A stretch of DNA of 64,000 bases from Spirochaetaceae bacterium UBA5556 (GTDB lineage: Bacteria; Spirochaetota; Spirochaetia; Treponematales; Rectinemataceae): contig DIMW01000006.1 in the NCBI GenBank assembly GCA_002425765.1, positions 117,400-181,399 on the forward strand, written 5' to 3'. This document shows, piece after piece, positions 17,908-26,498 of this stretch. Each line of letters opens with the position of its first letter. The first letter of the stretch is position 1. A program made the position numbers and the translations under genes. The notes under the pieces were generated by a model, which saw only the letters and a list, made by a program, of their open reading frames with translations, was not told the origin of the DNA and made no database searches.

Positions 17908-18737
17908 TGCGGCGAGTATGGTACATCGCGAAACGCAACCCTCTGATCTTTCCCGCGCTGATCATCATTCTGTTCTGGCTCCTCGCCGCCGTCGTGGGGC
18001 CTTCGCGCATGGCCTTCTCCTACACCGCCATGGACATGGATCATCAGATGACGGCGCCGGGGATGGGCGGACATTTCATGGGGACCGACTCGCTCGGCCG
18101 GGACATCTGGTCGAGGATCGTGTTCGGGAGCCGGTCGATTCTCACGATAGCGCTTCTGACAAGTCTGTTTTCGTCGCTGGCGGGGGTTGTCCTGGGCTTC
18201 ACCGCGGGCTACTTCGGCGGGAGAATCGACGCCTTATTCCTGCGGGCCATGGACATCATGATGGCGGTGCCGCCTCTCGTCCTGTCCATGGTCGTACTGG
18301 GCGTCCTAGGCAACTCGAACATTCTGACGCTCACGCTCATCGTGTCGATCGCCTACACGCCGGCCACCGCGCGCGTCGCGAGGGGCGCCCTGCTCAGCTG
18401 CAAGAACATCGAGTACGTCGACGCCGCGAGGCTGAGGGGAGAGTCGCACCTCTACATCATGTTCAGAGAAATACTGCCGAACACGATAGGCCCCATCATC
18501 GTGGAGGTCACGGCCCGCTTCGCGTATTCCATAATGATGGTGGCCTCGCTGGGCTTCCTGGGCGTCGGCCTCCAGCCGCCCACTCCTGACTGGGGCATGA
18601 TGGTCATAGAGAACAAGACCATCATCAAGGCGGCCCCCTGGGCGGTTCTGTATCCCTCTCTGGCGATCGCGTCGCTGGTGATCGCCATCTCGCTTTTTTC
18701 CGATTTTCTCAGCAAGGTGGTGATCCGTGACCAGTAA
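17907..18737 (+). CDS. Peptide ABC transporter permease, DppC-like
   Basis: 276 residues from the ATG at 17907, which overlaps the previous stop as TGATG and has GGGAGG six nt upstream. HFMGTDSLGRDIWSRIVFGS is a DppC/OppC hallmark, and the EAA loop is EYVDAARLRGESHLYIMFRE. Pairs with the DppB-like subunit. Confidence 0.9.
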   Translation: MRRVWYIAKRNPLIFPALIIILFWLLAAVVGPSRMAFSYTAMDMDHQMTAPGMGGHFMGTDSLGRDIWSRIVFGSRSILTIALLTSLFSSLAGVVLGFTAGYFGGRIDALFLRAMDIMMAVPPLVLSMVVLGVLGNSNILTLTLIVSIAYTPATARVARGALLSCKNIEYVDAARLRGESHLYIMFREILPNTIGPIIVEVTARFAYSIMMVASLGFLGVGLQPPTPDWGMMVIENKTIIKAAPWAVLYPSLAIASLVIAISLFSDFLSKVVIRDQ

Positions 18738-20826
18738 GCCCCTCCTGGACATACATAATCTCAACGTCGTCTACGAGACCCCCTCGGGGTCGATCGTGGC
18801 CATCCGGGACCTCTCCCTGGAGCTCAGGGCAAACGAGGCCATGGGGATCATCGGCGAGTCCGGCTGCGGGAAGAGCACCCTCTCATACGCCATCCTCGAT
18901 TACCTGCCGCCAAACGCGCGCAGAAGCGGCTCCATCATGTTCAATGGCGATGACCTCCTCCTGAAAACCGAAAAAGAGATGCAGAACTACAGGGGCGACC
19001 GCATCGCGATGGTCTACCAGAACCCCTACTCCGCCCTCAACCCCTCGCTGACGATAGGGGAGCAGCTCGACGAAGTGACGCGCGTCCACAGGGGATTCCC
19101 CCGGACCCAGGCCAGGGAGGAGAGCATAAAGGCCCTCAAGGACCTCTCTCTGGGCGAGGCCGAGGGGATCGTGCGGCGTTATCCGCACCAGGTGAGCGGG
19201 GGCATCCAGCAGAGAATCTGCATCGCGATGGCGCTGCTGTGTCAGCCGGACATCATGATCCTGGACGAACCGACCACCGCGCTGGACGTCACGACGGAGG
19301 CGTCGATTCTCGACATCATCGGTGAACTGAAAGAACGCCACAGAATGTCGCTCATCTACATTTCACACGACATCGGCGTCGTCAACAAAATATCGGACAG
19401 AATCGCCGTCATGTACCGGGGCGAAGTCGTCGAACTGGGGCCGCAGGAAGAACTCTTCGACCACCCCAGGCACCCCTACACGCGGGCCCTCATCAACTGC
19501 ATGCCCAGAGCCGGCGTCAAGAAGGAAACGACGCGCCTCAACACCATCCCCGGCTATGTGACACGGCGCAGCGCGGACGAAAGGGGCTGCCCCTTCGCGA
19601 GCCGCTGTGAAAAGCGAAATGCCGTCTGCGAAGAGATCTACGGTCTGAGAGAAATTGAAAGCGGCCATCTCGCCGCGTGCGACCGCGCGTATGCGGACGA
19701 TGTTTCCGAGAAGAAAGCGGCCATTCCTCTCGTCCCGAAGGCGAAGTCGCCCGCCGGGGCCGGCGCGACCGGCGGCTGGTCTGGGACGAAGGATTCCAGC
19801 GCCGCCGCGGACGCTGGCGGGTTCGGGACGGTGGGGCCCGATACCGCCACGACGCCTCTCATCAGACTGGAAAAAGTCTACAAATACTACAGAAACCGAA
19901 AACGGACAGTCCGGGCCCTCGACGGGATCGACGCGAAAATCGAAAAACACGATGTGCTCGGCGTCGTCGGCGAGTCGGGCTGCGGGAAAAGCACGATGGG
20001 GCACCTCGTCGCGGGGCTCCTCGCGCCGACAAAGGGGAATATCTATTTTGAGGGAAAAGATATATCCGCGACATGGCAGCGCCGTTCAGGCGACACCATC
20101 CGGGACATCCAGCTCGTCTTTCAGAATCCTGGCCGCAGTCTCAACCCCTCGTTTTCGGTCGAGCAGATCCTCGACAGGCCGATCAAGAAGATGCTCAAAA
20201 TCCGCTCCAGACGTGAGCGCAGGGCGATGGTGATCGATCTTCTCAAAAAAGTCGATCTGGGGGAAGAATACCTGAGCCGCCCCTCGACCCGTCTGAGCGG
20301 CGGGGAGAAACAGCGGATAGCCGTCGCCCGCGCGTTCGTCACCTCGCCCCGCCTCATCGTGTGCGACGAGCCGACATCGGCGCTCGACGTATCCGTCCAG
20401 GCCTCGGTACTGAATCTGCTTGGAGAATTGCAGGAGCAGTCCCACACATCGTACCTGTTCATCTCCCATGACCTCAATGTCGTCAACTACATCAGCGACC
20501 ACATTCTCGTCATGTACCTCGGGCGCGTGTGCGAGTACGGACTGCGCGATGAAGTCGTGAATCCGCCCTACCATCCCTACACCGAGGCCCTACTCTCCTC
20601 CGCGCCGGACGTCAACCCCTCTCACAAACAGAAACCCATCAGGCTCGAGGGCGCACCTCCCGACCCGAGCGCGCGCATCGTCGGCTGCCCCTTCGCGGGA
20701 AGATGCCACAAAAAGATCGACGACCTCTGCGACACCACGCCCCCGCCCCTGAAACGGCTCTCCGAGACGCACTATATTTTCTGCCACCTGAGCGAGGATC
20801 ACCTGAAGGGGTCGGCGCACCTGTAA
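18727..20826 (+). CDS. Fused DppD-DppF-type double ATPase
   Basis: 699 residues, GTG start with AAGGTGG upstream, overlapping the permease by 11 bp. Two complete nucleotide-binding domains are joined in one chain. Domain 1 (about 1-325) has GESGCGKST, the signature VSGGIQQRI and ILDEPTTALD. A Gly/Ala/Ser-rich linker follows at about 335-375. Domain 2 has a second GESGCGKST, LSGGEKQRIAVARA and VCDEPTSALD. Each ends with an oligopeptide-type C-terminal segment carrying Cys (GCPFASRC and GCPFAGRC), which in this family may bind an iron-sulfur cluster. Elsewhere the two halves are usually separate genes. Confidence 0.92.
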   Translation: MTSKPLLDIHNLNVVYETPSGSIVAIRDLSLELRANEAMGIIGESGCGKSTLSYAILDYLPPNARRSGSIMFNGDDLLLKTEKEMQNYRGDRIAMVYQNPYSALNPSLTIGEQLDEVTRVHRGFPRTQAREESIKALKDLSLGEAEGIVRRYPHQVSGGIQQRICIAMALLCQPDIMILDEPTTALDVTTEASILDIIGELKERHRMSLIYISHDIGVVNKISDRIAVMYRGEVVELGPQEELFDHPRHPYTRALINCMPRAGVKKETTRLNTIPGYVTRRSADERGCPFASRCEKRNAVCEEIYGLREIESGHLAACDRAYADDVSEKKAAIPLVPKAKSPAGAGATGGWSGTKDSSAAADAGGFGTVGPDTATTPLIRLEKVYKYYRNRKRTVRALDGIDAKIEKHDVLGVVGESGCGKSTMGHLVAGLLAPTKGNIYFEGKDISATWQRRSGDTIRDIQLVFQNPGRSLNPSFSVEQILDRPIKKMLKIRSRRERRAMVIDLLKKVDLGEEYLSRPSTRLSGGEKQRIAVARAFVTSPRLIVCDEPTSALDVSVQASVLNLLGELQEQSHTSYLFISHDLNVVNYISDHILVMYLGRVCEYGLRDEVVNPPYHPYTEALLSSAPDVNPSHKQKPIRLEGAPPDPSARIVGCPFAGRCHKKIDDLCDTTPPPLKRLSETHYIFCHLSEDHLKGSAHL

Positions 20827-20829
20827 ATG

Positions 20830-20861
20830 AAAAAGCCTGACAGTAATTTGTCAGGCTTTTT
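20830..20861 (+). terminator. Intrinsic terminator of the peptide importer operon
   Basis: AAAAAGCCTGACA and TGTCAGGCTTTTT form a 13-bp perfect stem with a 6-nt loop, starting 4 bp after the ATPase stop codon. It is symmetrical (A5...T5), so it may also stop minus-strand transcripts from the radical-SAM gene that ends at 20965. Confidence 0.9.
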
Positions 20862-20964
20862 AGAATATCTATCTGATTATCCCTTACTGAAAGTTTTCAT
20901 GACTAATTTTCATGTATAAAATTGAGAAGCATTCCTGTCATGAAACTCTTATATTTTATTTCTA

Positions 20965-22302
20965 TCACAATTCTTTATTCCACAACAAAGCTGCTCTTTC
21001 CTCCCATGCGCCAGCCACATCTCTGCACTTAGCAGTCAGATCCGCCACATTTTCCTCCACTGGCAATTGCGTCGAGTGAGCTCCCGACTGCTCGACCATG
21101 GACTGAAGTTTTCCCGGGTTGTCGAGCAGGGGGCAAGGCCTCAGCATGTTCTCATTGAATGGCTGGTTGCGGGCGTATTCCTTGAACAGAGGCTGTTTCA
21201 ACGCCTCGAGAAGACTCATGTCATGGATGTTGGCACTCGAATAATGGATGAAGGCACAGGGCTCGACATCCCCGTCGGCGTTTATGTGGAGGTAGGTTCT
21301 GCCTCCCGCGATGCACCCTTTCACAAACTCCCCATCGTTCCAAAAATCGATGAGAAAAATGGGTCGGCTCTCTCTGGATTTTCTAACCTGATGGTACATA
21401 TATTCCCGATCGTCGGGGGTGGCCAGAAGATCCAGCCGTGCATCCTGCCCCAAAGGCATGTAAGTAAAATACCAACCGAAATAACAGCCCTGCTGAACCA
21501 TGAAATCGAGCCATTCGTCAGATCCGACAACCTTTGCGTTGTAATGGTGATAGCAGGTCGAAAACCCGAAAGGCACTCCATGGCTCTTCAGCATATCCAT
21601 GGCCGCCAGGACCTTCTTATACGTGCCTGTCCCTCGCCGCATGTCGGTCTCCTCCTCATAACCTTCGATACTTATTGCAAGCATTATGTTGCCAAGCTTG
21701 TAAGATTCCTTGACGAAATGTTCGTCGACCAGAATCCCGTTGGTGAATGAGAGAAATAGACAATCGTGGTGGCGCCTCGCAAGATGTAAAATGTCCTCCG
21801 AGCGGACTAGCGGTTCGCCTCCCGAGTAGAGGTAAAAGTAGATTCCGAGCTTCTTCCCTTCGGTTATAATGCGATCAAGCGTGGCGTAGTCCATATTCGA
21901 GCTTTTCCGATAATCAGCGGCCCAGCAGCCGGTACAGTGCAGGTTGCAGCTCGTTGTCGGGTCCATCAGGATAACCGAAGGAATGTTGCAGCCCTCCCTT
22001 TTCATGATCCTTTCGCGTTTGGAGGCAGAGGCAAAAAAAGCATTCACCGCAAAGTTAGCGACAAACTTTTCCATGAATGAAGGCTGGATATTGTTGAGAA
22101 TGTTGCGGATCATTACGTTCCAGTTGTTGGACGTATCTTTGGCGATCCTTTCCAAAGACCGAAACATCTCCTCGTTATTGCCCGATTTGTCCAGGCCATG
22201 CCCCCAGTCTATTAGCTCGGGGATTCGCGTGGCGGGGTCTTCCCTTATTCTACGAATTTCTTTTTTTACAATGTTCGACACGATACTTGCTTTGACTGAC
22301 AT
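20965..22302 (-). CDS. Radical-SAM enzyme with SPASM-like C-terminus (paralogue B)
   Basis: 445 residues from ATG 22302, which has GAGGAGG eight nt upstream; in-frame starts further up lack this. The cluster motif is C119-x3-C123-x2-C126 (CNLHCTGCW), with YSGGEP, CIAGGRTYLHINADGDVEPC and RPCPLLDNPG as in paralogue A. The two differ mainly in the first 100 residues and in the tail, which is shorter here. It follows a small membrane protein by 47 bp and lies downstream of a two-component system in an AT-richer block. Substrate unknown. Confidence 0.85.
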   Translation of the reverse strand: MSVKASIVSNIVKKEIRRIREDPATRIPELIDWGHGLDKSGNNEEMFRSLERIAKDTSNNWNVMIRNILNNIQPSFMEKFVANFAVNAFFASASKRERIMKREGCNIPSVILMDPTTSCNLHCTGCWAADYRKSSNMDYATLDRIITEGKKLGIYFYLYSGGEPLVRSEDILHLARRHHDCLFLSFTNGILVDEHFVKESYKLGNIMLAISIEGYEEETDMRRGTGTYKKVLAAMDMLKSHGVPFGFSTCYHHYNAKVVGSDEWLDFMVQQGCYFGWYFTYMPLGQDARLDLLATPDDREYMYHQVRKSRESRPIFLIDFWNDGEFVKGCIAGGRTYLHINADGDVEPCAFIHYSSANIHDMSLLEALKQPLFKEYARNQPFNENMLRPCPLLDNPGKLQSMVEQSGAHSTQLPVEENVADLTAKCRDVAGAWEERAALLWNKEL

Positions 22303-22349
22303 CCTGATATCCTCCTCGTATTTCATAGCTAGATAGATTCTTACAACCA

Positions 22350-22865
22350 TTAATTCAGTAATGCATGCGCCTTCTCGCATACATCATAGATGGCGTCGTA
22401 CTGCTGCTCGATTAGAGGGGACACTTCGCTGGACTTCCTGGCCCTGATACGCAAAAAGCAGAAATAAGGGATGATCCAACCAGCGCCCCCAGGGACGGCC
22501 AGAACGATGCTGAGCGGAATCATGCTCGCCTGATAACTGAACACAGAACCGACCATGAATCCCGTACCGATGACGCCGATGACACACGCTACCGTACTGG
22601 CCGTGACAACTTTGGATTTCTCCAGTCTATCGAGTTCCTTGACATAACTTTCGAACATGCGCTGCAATCTGGTCAGCTCAACCTTGTTCTTTATTCTTCG
22701 ATCGCGCTTGAATTTCATAGTCACATAGTACGGCCCCTGCATAGAGTAAGTGCGGCTTTCCATCTCCCAACCAAACTGCGGATAGTTGTCCACATAGATT
22801 GCTTCCAGGCTACGTTTCACTGTAATATCTTTATACTCATAGCCAATGTAGCCTTTTTCATTCAT
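22350..22865 (-). CDS. Small two-helix membrane protein, unknown function
   Basis: 171 residues from ATG 22865 with GGAGGAG six nt upstream. The N-terminal half is soluble and charged, with an aromatic-rich segment (YPQFGWEMESRTYSMQGPYY) and a basic helix. Two hydrophobic segments follow at about 88-110 and 114-135, then a short acidic tail. I do not recognise the family. Its place directly before the radical-SAM gene suggests a shared task, perhaps as membrane partner or target. Confidence 0.6.
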   Translation of the reverse strand: MNEKGYIGYEYKDITVKRSLEAIYVDNYPQFGWEMESRTYSMQGPYYVTMKFKRDRRIKNKVELTRLQRMFESYVKELDRLEKSKVVTASTVACVIGVIGTGFMVGSVFSYQASMIPLSIVLAVPGGAGWIIPYFCFLRIRARKSSEVSPLIEQQYDAIYDVCEKAHALLN

Positions 22866-23128
22866 AGTAATCTCCTCCATTCCAGATACTCCTCTGATCT
22901 TCATCTTCTGATTGGCATCACCCGCGGAACGCCCTTATGATAGGTATCAATATAGAGGTACGATGTTGCTGAGTTGTTTTTGAAATGTTGAAGAAATATT
23001 AAATTTTCATCACAATATCAAAAAATATGTTAAATGATGAATTTATCAGTATTCAATCTATGGATTGCACTATTCCGACAAAAAAAGAAAGCTCTTGAAG
23101 GATAAAGTCGGGACAGGGACCTCAAGCC
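22866..23128. other. AT-rich gap without a gene
   Basis: About 260 bp between the small membrane protein and the histidine kinase stop. Very AT-rich, no reading frame or stable hairpin that I can support. It may hold the promoter of the membrane protein/radical-SAM pair. Confidence 0.4.
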
Positions 23129-24214
23129 CTATCTTGCCATGTCTTTCCCTTCGGCCTTTAGCCGTACAGTAAAAGTCGTCCCTTTGCCAAGCGTACTTTT
23201 TACCGAGATACTGCCTCCCATAAGCTCTAGTACTCGTAGGGTGAGCGCAAGCCCCAGCCCGTTTCCTTCCTGGGACCGAGAAGTGTCTCCCTGGTAGAAT
23301 TTATCGAAGATATGCTTCATCGTGTTTTCATCCATCCCACAGCCTGTGTCTGACACCGATACAGTGACGGTATCTCCGTCAGAAGTCTGTATCATGGAGA
23401 CCTTTCCTCCGGGATTCGTGAACTTGAGGGCATTGGAAAGCAGGTTCTGCCAAACTATCTCAAGCATGCTTGCATCCTCTCGGACGATGAGCCGATCTTC
23501 AATATCTGCCTCAAACTCAATATTTTTCTCTTCCCACAGATTTTCAAACGTGAGCGCGCAGTCGCACAGCTGCCTGCAGAGATCGTAGGGCTCGGCGAGC
23601 GGTGTGATCTGCTGCCGTTCCAGCCTGTTGAGCTTTAGAATGTTCGTCACCAAAGTAGAAAGTTTCTTGGACGCGACTATGATGGTATTCGTGTACTCCT
23701 TGCGCTGCTCGGAGGTTAAATCTTCCTTTTGGAGCGCCATTGCGTAGCTTTGGATGACAGAGAGCGGTGTTTTTATCTCATGGGAGACATTCGTGATAAA
23801 ATCCTCCTTCAGAGTCTCGATGCTCCCCAGCTCCGCCACCATCGTGTTGAAGTCCTCGAACATGACGTCCATGTAATCCTTCTTGTCGGGTCTATGGACC
23901 GGCCCAAGCCACACAGAAAAATCGCCCCCCGCAACCTGCTTCGCAGCCTCGCTCAGGATGTGCATGGGTTTGTCGTAGGCAAGATACATCTGGTAACTAG
24001 TGACAAGACAGAACACGAGGGAGACGACCGCCCAATATCCCGCTATTCCAAGGATATACTGGAGGGGAACATTCTCTATCGGCACATAGGCGCCATAGAT
24101 CAAGGCCTGTCCGCCCGTCAGGGCTGTGAGTATGGCGTAGGTTATGAAAAAGACTCTCCAGGATATATGTTTTGCGCGGACCCGCTTATCTGTCTTCCTC
24201 TTTTCCATGCTCAT
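23129..24214 (-). CDS. Membrane sensor histidine kinase
   Basis: 361 residues. Two membrane helices at about 19-41 and 52-72 with a very short loop between them, a HAMP-like segment to about 125, the phospho-acceptor His145 in TNVSHEIKTPLSVI, and an ATPase domain with DTGCGMDENTM and GNGLGLAL. The short extracellular loop suggests it senses something in the membrane. Its start overlaps the regulator's stop as ATGA. Confidence 0.93.
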   Translation of the reverse strand: MSMEKRKTDKRVRAKHISWRVFFITYAILTALTGGQALIYGAYVPIENVPLQYILGIAGYWAVVSLVFCLVTSYQMYLAYDKPMHILSEAAKQVAGGDFSVWLGPVHRPDKKDYMDVMFEDFNTMVAELGSIETLKEDFITNVSHEIKTPLSVIQSYAMALQKEDLTSEQRKEYTNTIIVASKKLSTLVTNILKLNRLERQQITPLAEPYDLCRQLCDCALTFENLWEEKNIEFEADIEDRLIVREDASMLEIVWQNLLSNALKFTNPGGKVSMIQTSDGDTVTVSVSDTGCGMDENTMKHIFDKFYQGDTSRSQEGNGLGLALTLRVLELMGGSISVKSTLGKGTTFTVRLKAEGKDMAR

Positions 24215-24882
24215 GTCAGTACCGCCTTGTAGCCAAGCCCGTGCACGGTGACGATAGTAAAATCCTTGCAGCAGGAGAATTTGTCCCTCAGCTTTGTGAT
24301 GTATACGTCCACAGCGCGGAGACTTGAATCGCTTTCCTCACCCCAAAACTCATCCATCAGCTGCGATCGGGAGAAAGTGTGCTTGGGATAGGACAGCAGT
24401 TTGAACAGGATGTTGAACTCCCTGACGGTCGTCGGAATCTCCACGCCGTCCACGGTAGCGCTCATTTCATCCGAGTCCATGACCAGGCTGCCCACCCTCA
24501 GCTTCTTTTCATTCGCTATATGTGCACGGCGGAGCAAAGCCCCGACACGCAGCACGAGCTCGTCCAAATCGACGGGTTTCACCATATAGTCGTCTATGCC
24601 TGCCCTGAAGCCCTTCTGCTTGGACGAAATATCATCACGGGCAGTCATGAATAAAATAGGTATGGTTTTGTTGAGCCGCCGCACCGTCTCTGTGAACTTG
24701 AAACCATCAATTTTGGGCATCATGATGTCGGAGATGATCAAGTCGTAGCTCGCGCTAGACATCAGTTCATAAGCTTCATTGGGATTGAAACAGCCCTTTG
24801 CCGAGTATCCGTTGCTGTTCAGGTAAATACACACGATTTGATTGAGCTTTATGTCATCTTCCACCACAAGTATAGTGATCAT
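24211..24882 (-). CDS. OmpR/PhoB-family response regulator
   Basis: 224 residues from ATG 24882, with GGGGGA just upstream. The receiver domain has Glu-Asp-Asp at 8-10, phospho-acceptor Asp52 (LIISDIMMPKIDG), the Thr in FMTARDD and Lys in MVKPVD. The C-terminal winged helix ends in VTVHGLGYKAVL. It forms a two-component pair with the kinase. The likely targets are the downstream membrane protein and radical-SAM genes (inference from order). Confidence 0.93.
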   Translation of the reverse strand: MITILVVEDDIKLNQIVCIYLNSNGYSAKGCFNPNEAYELMSSASYDLIISDIMMPKIDGFKFTETVRRLNKTIPILFMTARDDISSKQKGFRAGIDDYMVKPVDLDELVLRVGALLRRAHIANEKKLRVGSLVMDSDEMSATVDGVEIPTTVREFNILFKLLSYPKHTFSRSQLMDEFWGEESDSSLRAVDVYITKLRDKFSCCKDFTIVTVHGLGYKAVLT

Positions 24883-24950
24883 GAATCCCCCAGAGTCATC
24901 ATACTTTAAATATAATAGCAGGTGAATGTTAAAGAATTGTTTGCGGATCA

Positions 24951-25362
24951 ATGTCCGCCGGCGCGGCATTGCGCACAAGCTCGGGGATGTGTCCGACAGT
25001 CGATGTTAAGCAGTTTGTAAACGGCCGGACGGGCGTGGAAAGCGTCTATCCGGTGGTCGCCGATGTTACAAAGCTGGAAGACATCGAACGCATGGGTGGG
25101 GAGGTGGAAAGCCGGTTTGGCCGGATTGACGAAAAGCATAGCGTTCGGCTATGCCAATAAGAGTATCCGGTGCAATGTCATTCATCCGGGCGGGATGGCG
25201 ACCAATATTGCCCAGAATTCGGGCGGAAAATACCATGAGTATGGACAGCAAAGGTTATCGAAGATCGTCCAAAGCATGCCCGTAACCTTCTACGGCCAGC
25301 CTGAAGAAATCGCCTACGCCTGCCTTTTCCTCTGCGGCCATGAATCCAAGCTGATAAATGAC
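24951..25362 (+). pseudogene. Short-chain dehydrogenase remnant with internal deletion
   Basis: SVYPVVADVTKLEDIERM and EVESRFGRID match the middle of an SDR. At about 25127-25140 the text jumps into a different frame and continues as LTKSIAFGYANKSIRCNVIH, then PEEIAYACLFLCGHESKLIND, the SDR C-terminal part. The NAD-binding N-terminus and the NNAG/active-site section are missing. The shared TTGAC at the break suggests a short-homology deletion. The end at about 25362 is joined to a fragment of another gene on the opposite strand. Confidence 0.7.
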
Positions 25363-25369
25363 GTGCCGC

Positions 25370-25605
25370 ACAAGTTCGTCCAAACGCAGCGTGACATCGA
25401 AACCGAGCCCCTTGAGCGCGACGGCCATGTCGGCGGCGTCATTGCCGGGATTTTTGAGCGAAGTGAGTTCGGTATAATGCGAGTTGCCGATGACCAGGGC
25501 ATAGCGTCCACTCCTGGCTTGCTCCTGGGCAGAAACCGTCCAAAAGCCGCCCAACACAAGAAAGGCAGCCATAAACGCCCCCGCGAGTATGAAAAACCTA
25601 CGCAT
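25370..25605 (-). pseudogene. Truncated caspase-like (peptidase C14) secreted protein
   Basis: A start codon at 25605 with AGGAG upstream opens a signal peptide (FILAGAFMAAFLVLGG, then WTVSAQ) followed by RYALVIGNSHYTELTSLKNP and NDAADMAVALKGLGFDVTLR. This is the N-terminal beta-alpha unit of bacterial caspase-like proteins. Homology stops at about 25370, where the sequence runs into the SDR remnant, so the catalytic His and Cys are absent. What is left could at most make a short exported peptide. Confidence 0.65.
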
Positions 25606-25796
25606 TTCAGGCTCCTATTTTTGAAATCTTTTGGGGCCGGCAAACGCTGCTCCATCATCCGGCGACCTGTTCCCCGCGAATCGCCCTCTGGCGCCGCGAG
25701 TACACGGAAACATGATAGAATAAGTAAAAAGAGGTGTCAAATAAAATTATGGGCATATAGACAATTCTCTGGCGAACAAAAATAAAAAGACACGTA

Positions 25797-26021
25797 CTAC
25801 TCCCACACAACTTCAGGCTTCCTCTTCTCCTTCACACATTGTGAGAGAAAATAATTGATGAGTGTCTGATAGGGAATTTCCGATTCTTTGGATAACCCCT
25901 TAAAAGAACTTATTGTTTCAGAATCCAATCGAATCGTAATAGATTTCTTAAGTCGGCGTGCATACAGGCTCTCTATGGATTTCTCAAAATTATATTCATC
26001 AAGCATGTCGGTATCGTTCAT
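25797..26021 (-). CDS. brnA: BrnA-type antitoxin (ribbon-helix-helix)
   Basis: 74 residues from ATG 26021, with AAGGAGG nine nt upstream. SITIRLDSETISSFKGLSKE is followed by IPYQTLINYFLSQCV, typical of BrnA: a beta-strand for operator binding, then helices. It overlaps the toxin gene by 23 bp. BrnA neutralises BrnT and represses the pair in known systems. The target of autoregulation would lie upstream of brnT. Confidence 0.8.
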   Translation of the reverse strand: MNDTDMLDEYNFEKSIESLYARRLKKSITIRLDSETISSFKGLSKESEIPYQTLINYFLSQCVKEKRKPEVVWE

Positions 26022-26349
26022 AGGAGATTTCCTCCTTCTTTGTTGCCTTCCTTGCCGAGATGATCCGGATAATGGAATCCGACTCACGGTAGCAATGGCA
26101 TACGACTAAAAGTCGTAACTTGGCACTTAACCCAAGAATAATAAACCTGTCTTCTTCCGAAGAATGCAACGGATCGAAGATCACTCGAGCGTTTTCATCG
26201 TAGAAAACTGTTTTTGCCTCATCGAAATCAATCCCCTCATGCTTCGCCTGACTGAGAAGGTTCTTCCTTGAGTCCCATACGAAGGATAATTCCTTAAAAA
26301 AGTACAGACAACTGTATGGGACCGAGCCAACGCTGTAGAGCCCGAGCAT
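25999..26349 (-). CDS. brnT: BrnT-type ribonuclease toxin
   Basis: About 116 residues. LSFVWDSRKNLLSQAKHEGI, FDEAKTVFYDENARVIFDP and RIISARKATKKEE match BrnT, an RNase related to the RelE fold. BrnT proteins usually begin shortly before the FVWDSRKN element, so the true start may lie inside this call; the ATGs at 26373 and 26349 have poor ribosome-binding sites. Toxin-before-antitoxin order is normal for this family. The pair stands beside a recombination scar, as acquired toxin-antitoxin modules often do. Confidence 0.75.
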   Translation of the reverse strand: MLGLYSVGSVPYSCLYFFKELSFVWDSRKNLLSQAKHEGIDFDEAKTVFYDENARVIFDPLHSSEEDRFIILGLSAKLRLLVVCHCYRESDSIIRIISARKATKKEEISYERYRHA

Positions 26350-26498
26350 CCGGAACTTTCGATACTGCGGCAATGCGTGACGTTGACAGGCAGGGGGGGA
26401 GGCGCTACGCTACTTATGAAAGAGGTTTGGACACGAGATTCAGCGGGATTTCGAAGCCCAACCGGGAAATCTCGGATCACAAGTGCAGGAGGTTGTCC

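Noticed and set aside
26316..26498. N-terminal extension of the alpha/beta hydrolase from 26316
   Set aside because: A signal peptide with an AGGAGG ribosome-binding site starts at 26499, and the upstream part overlaps brnT and has no protein-like character.
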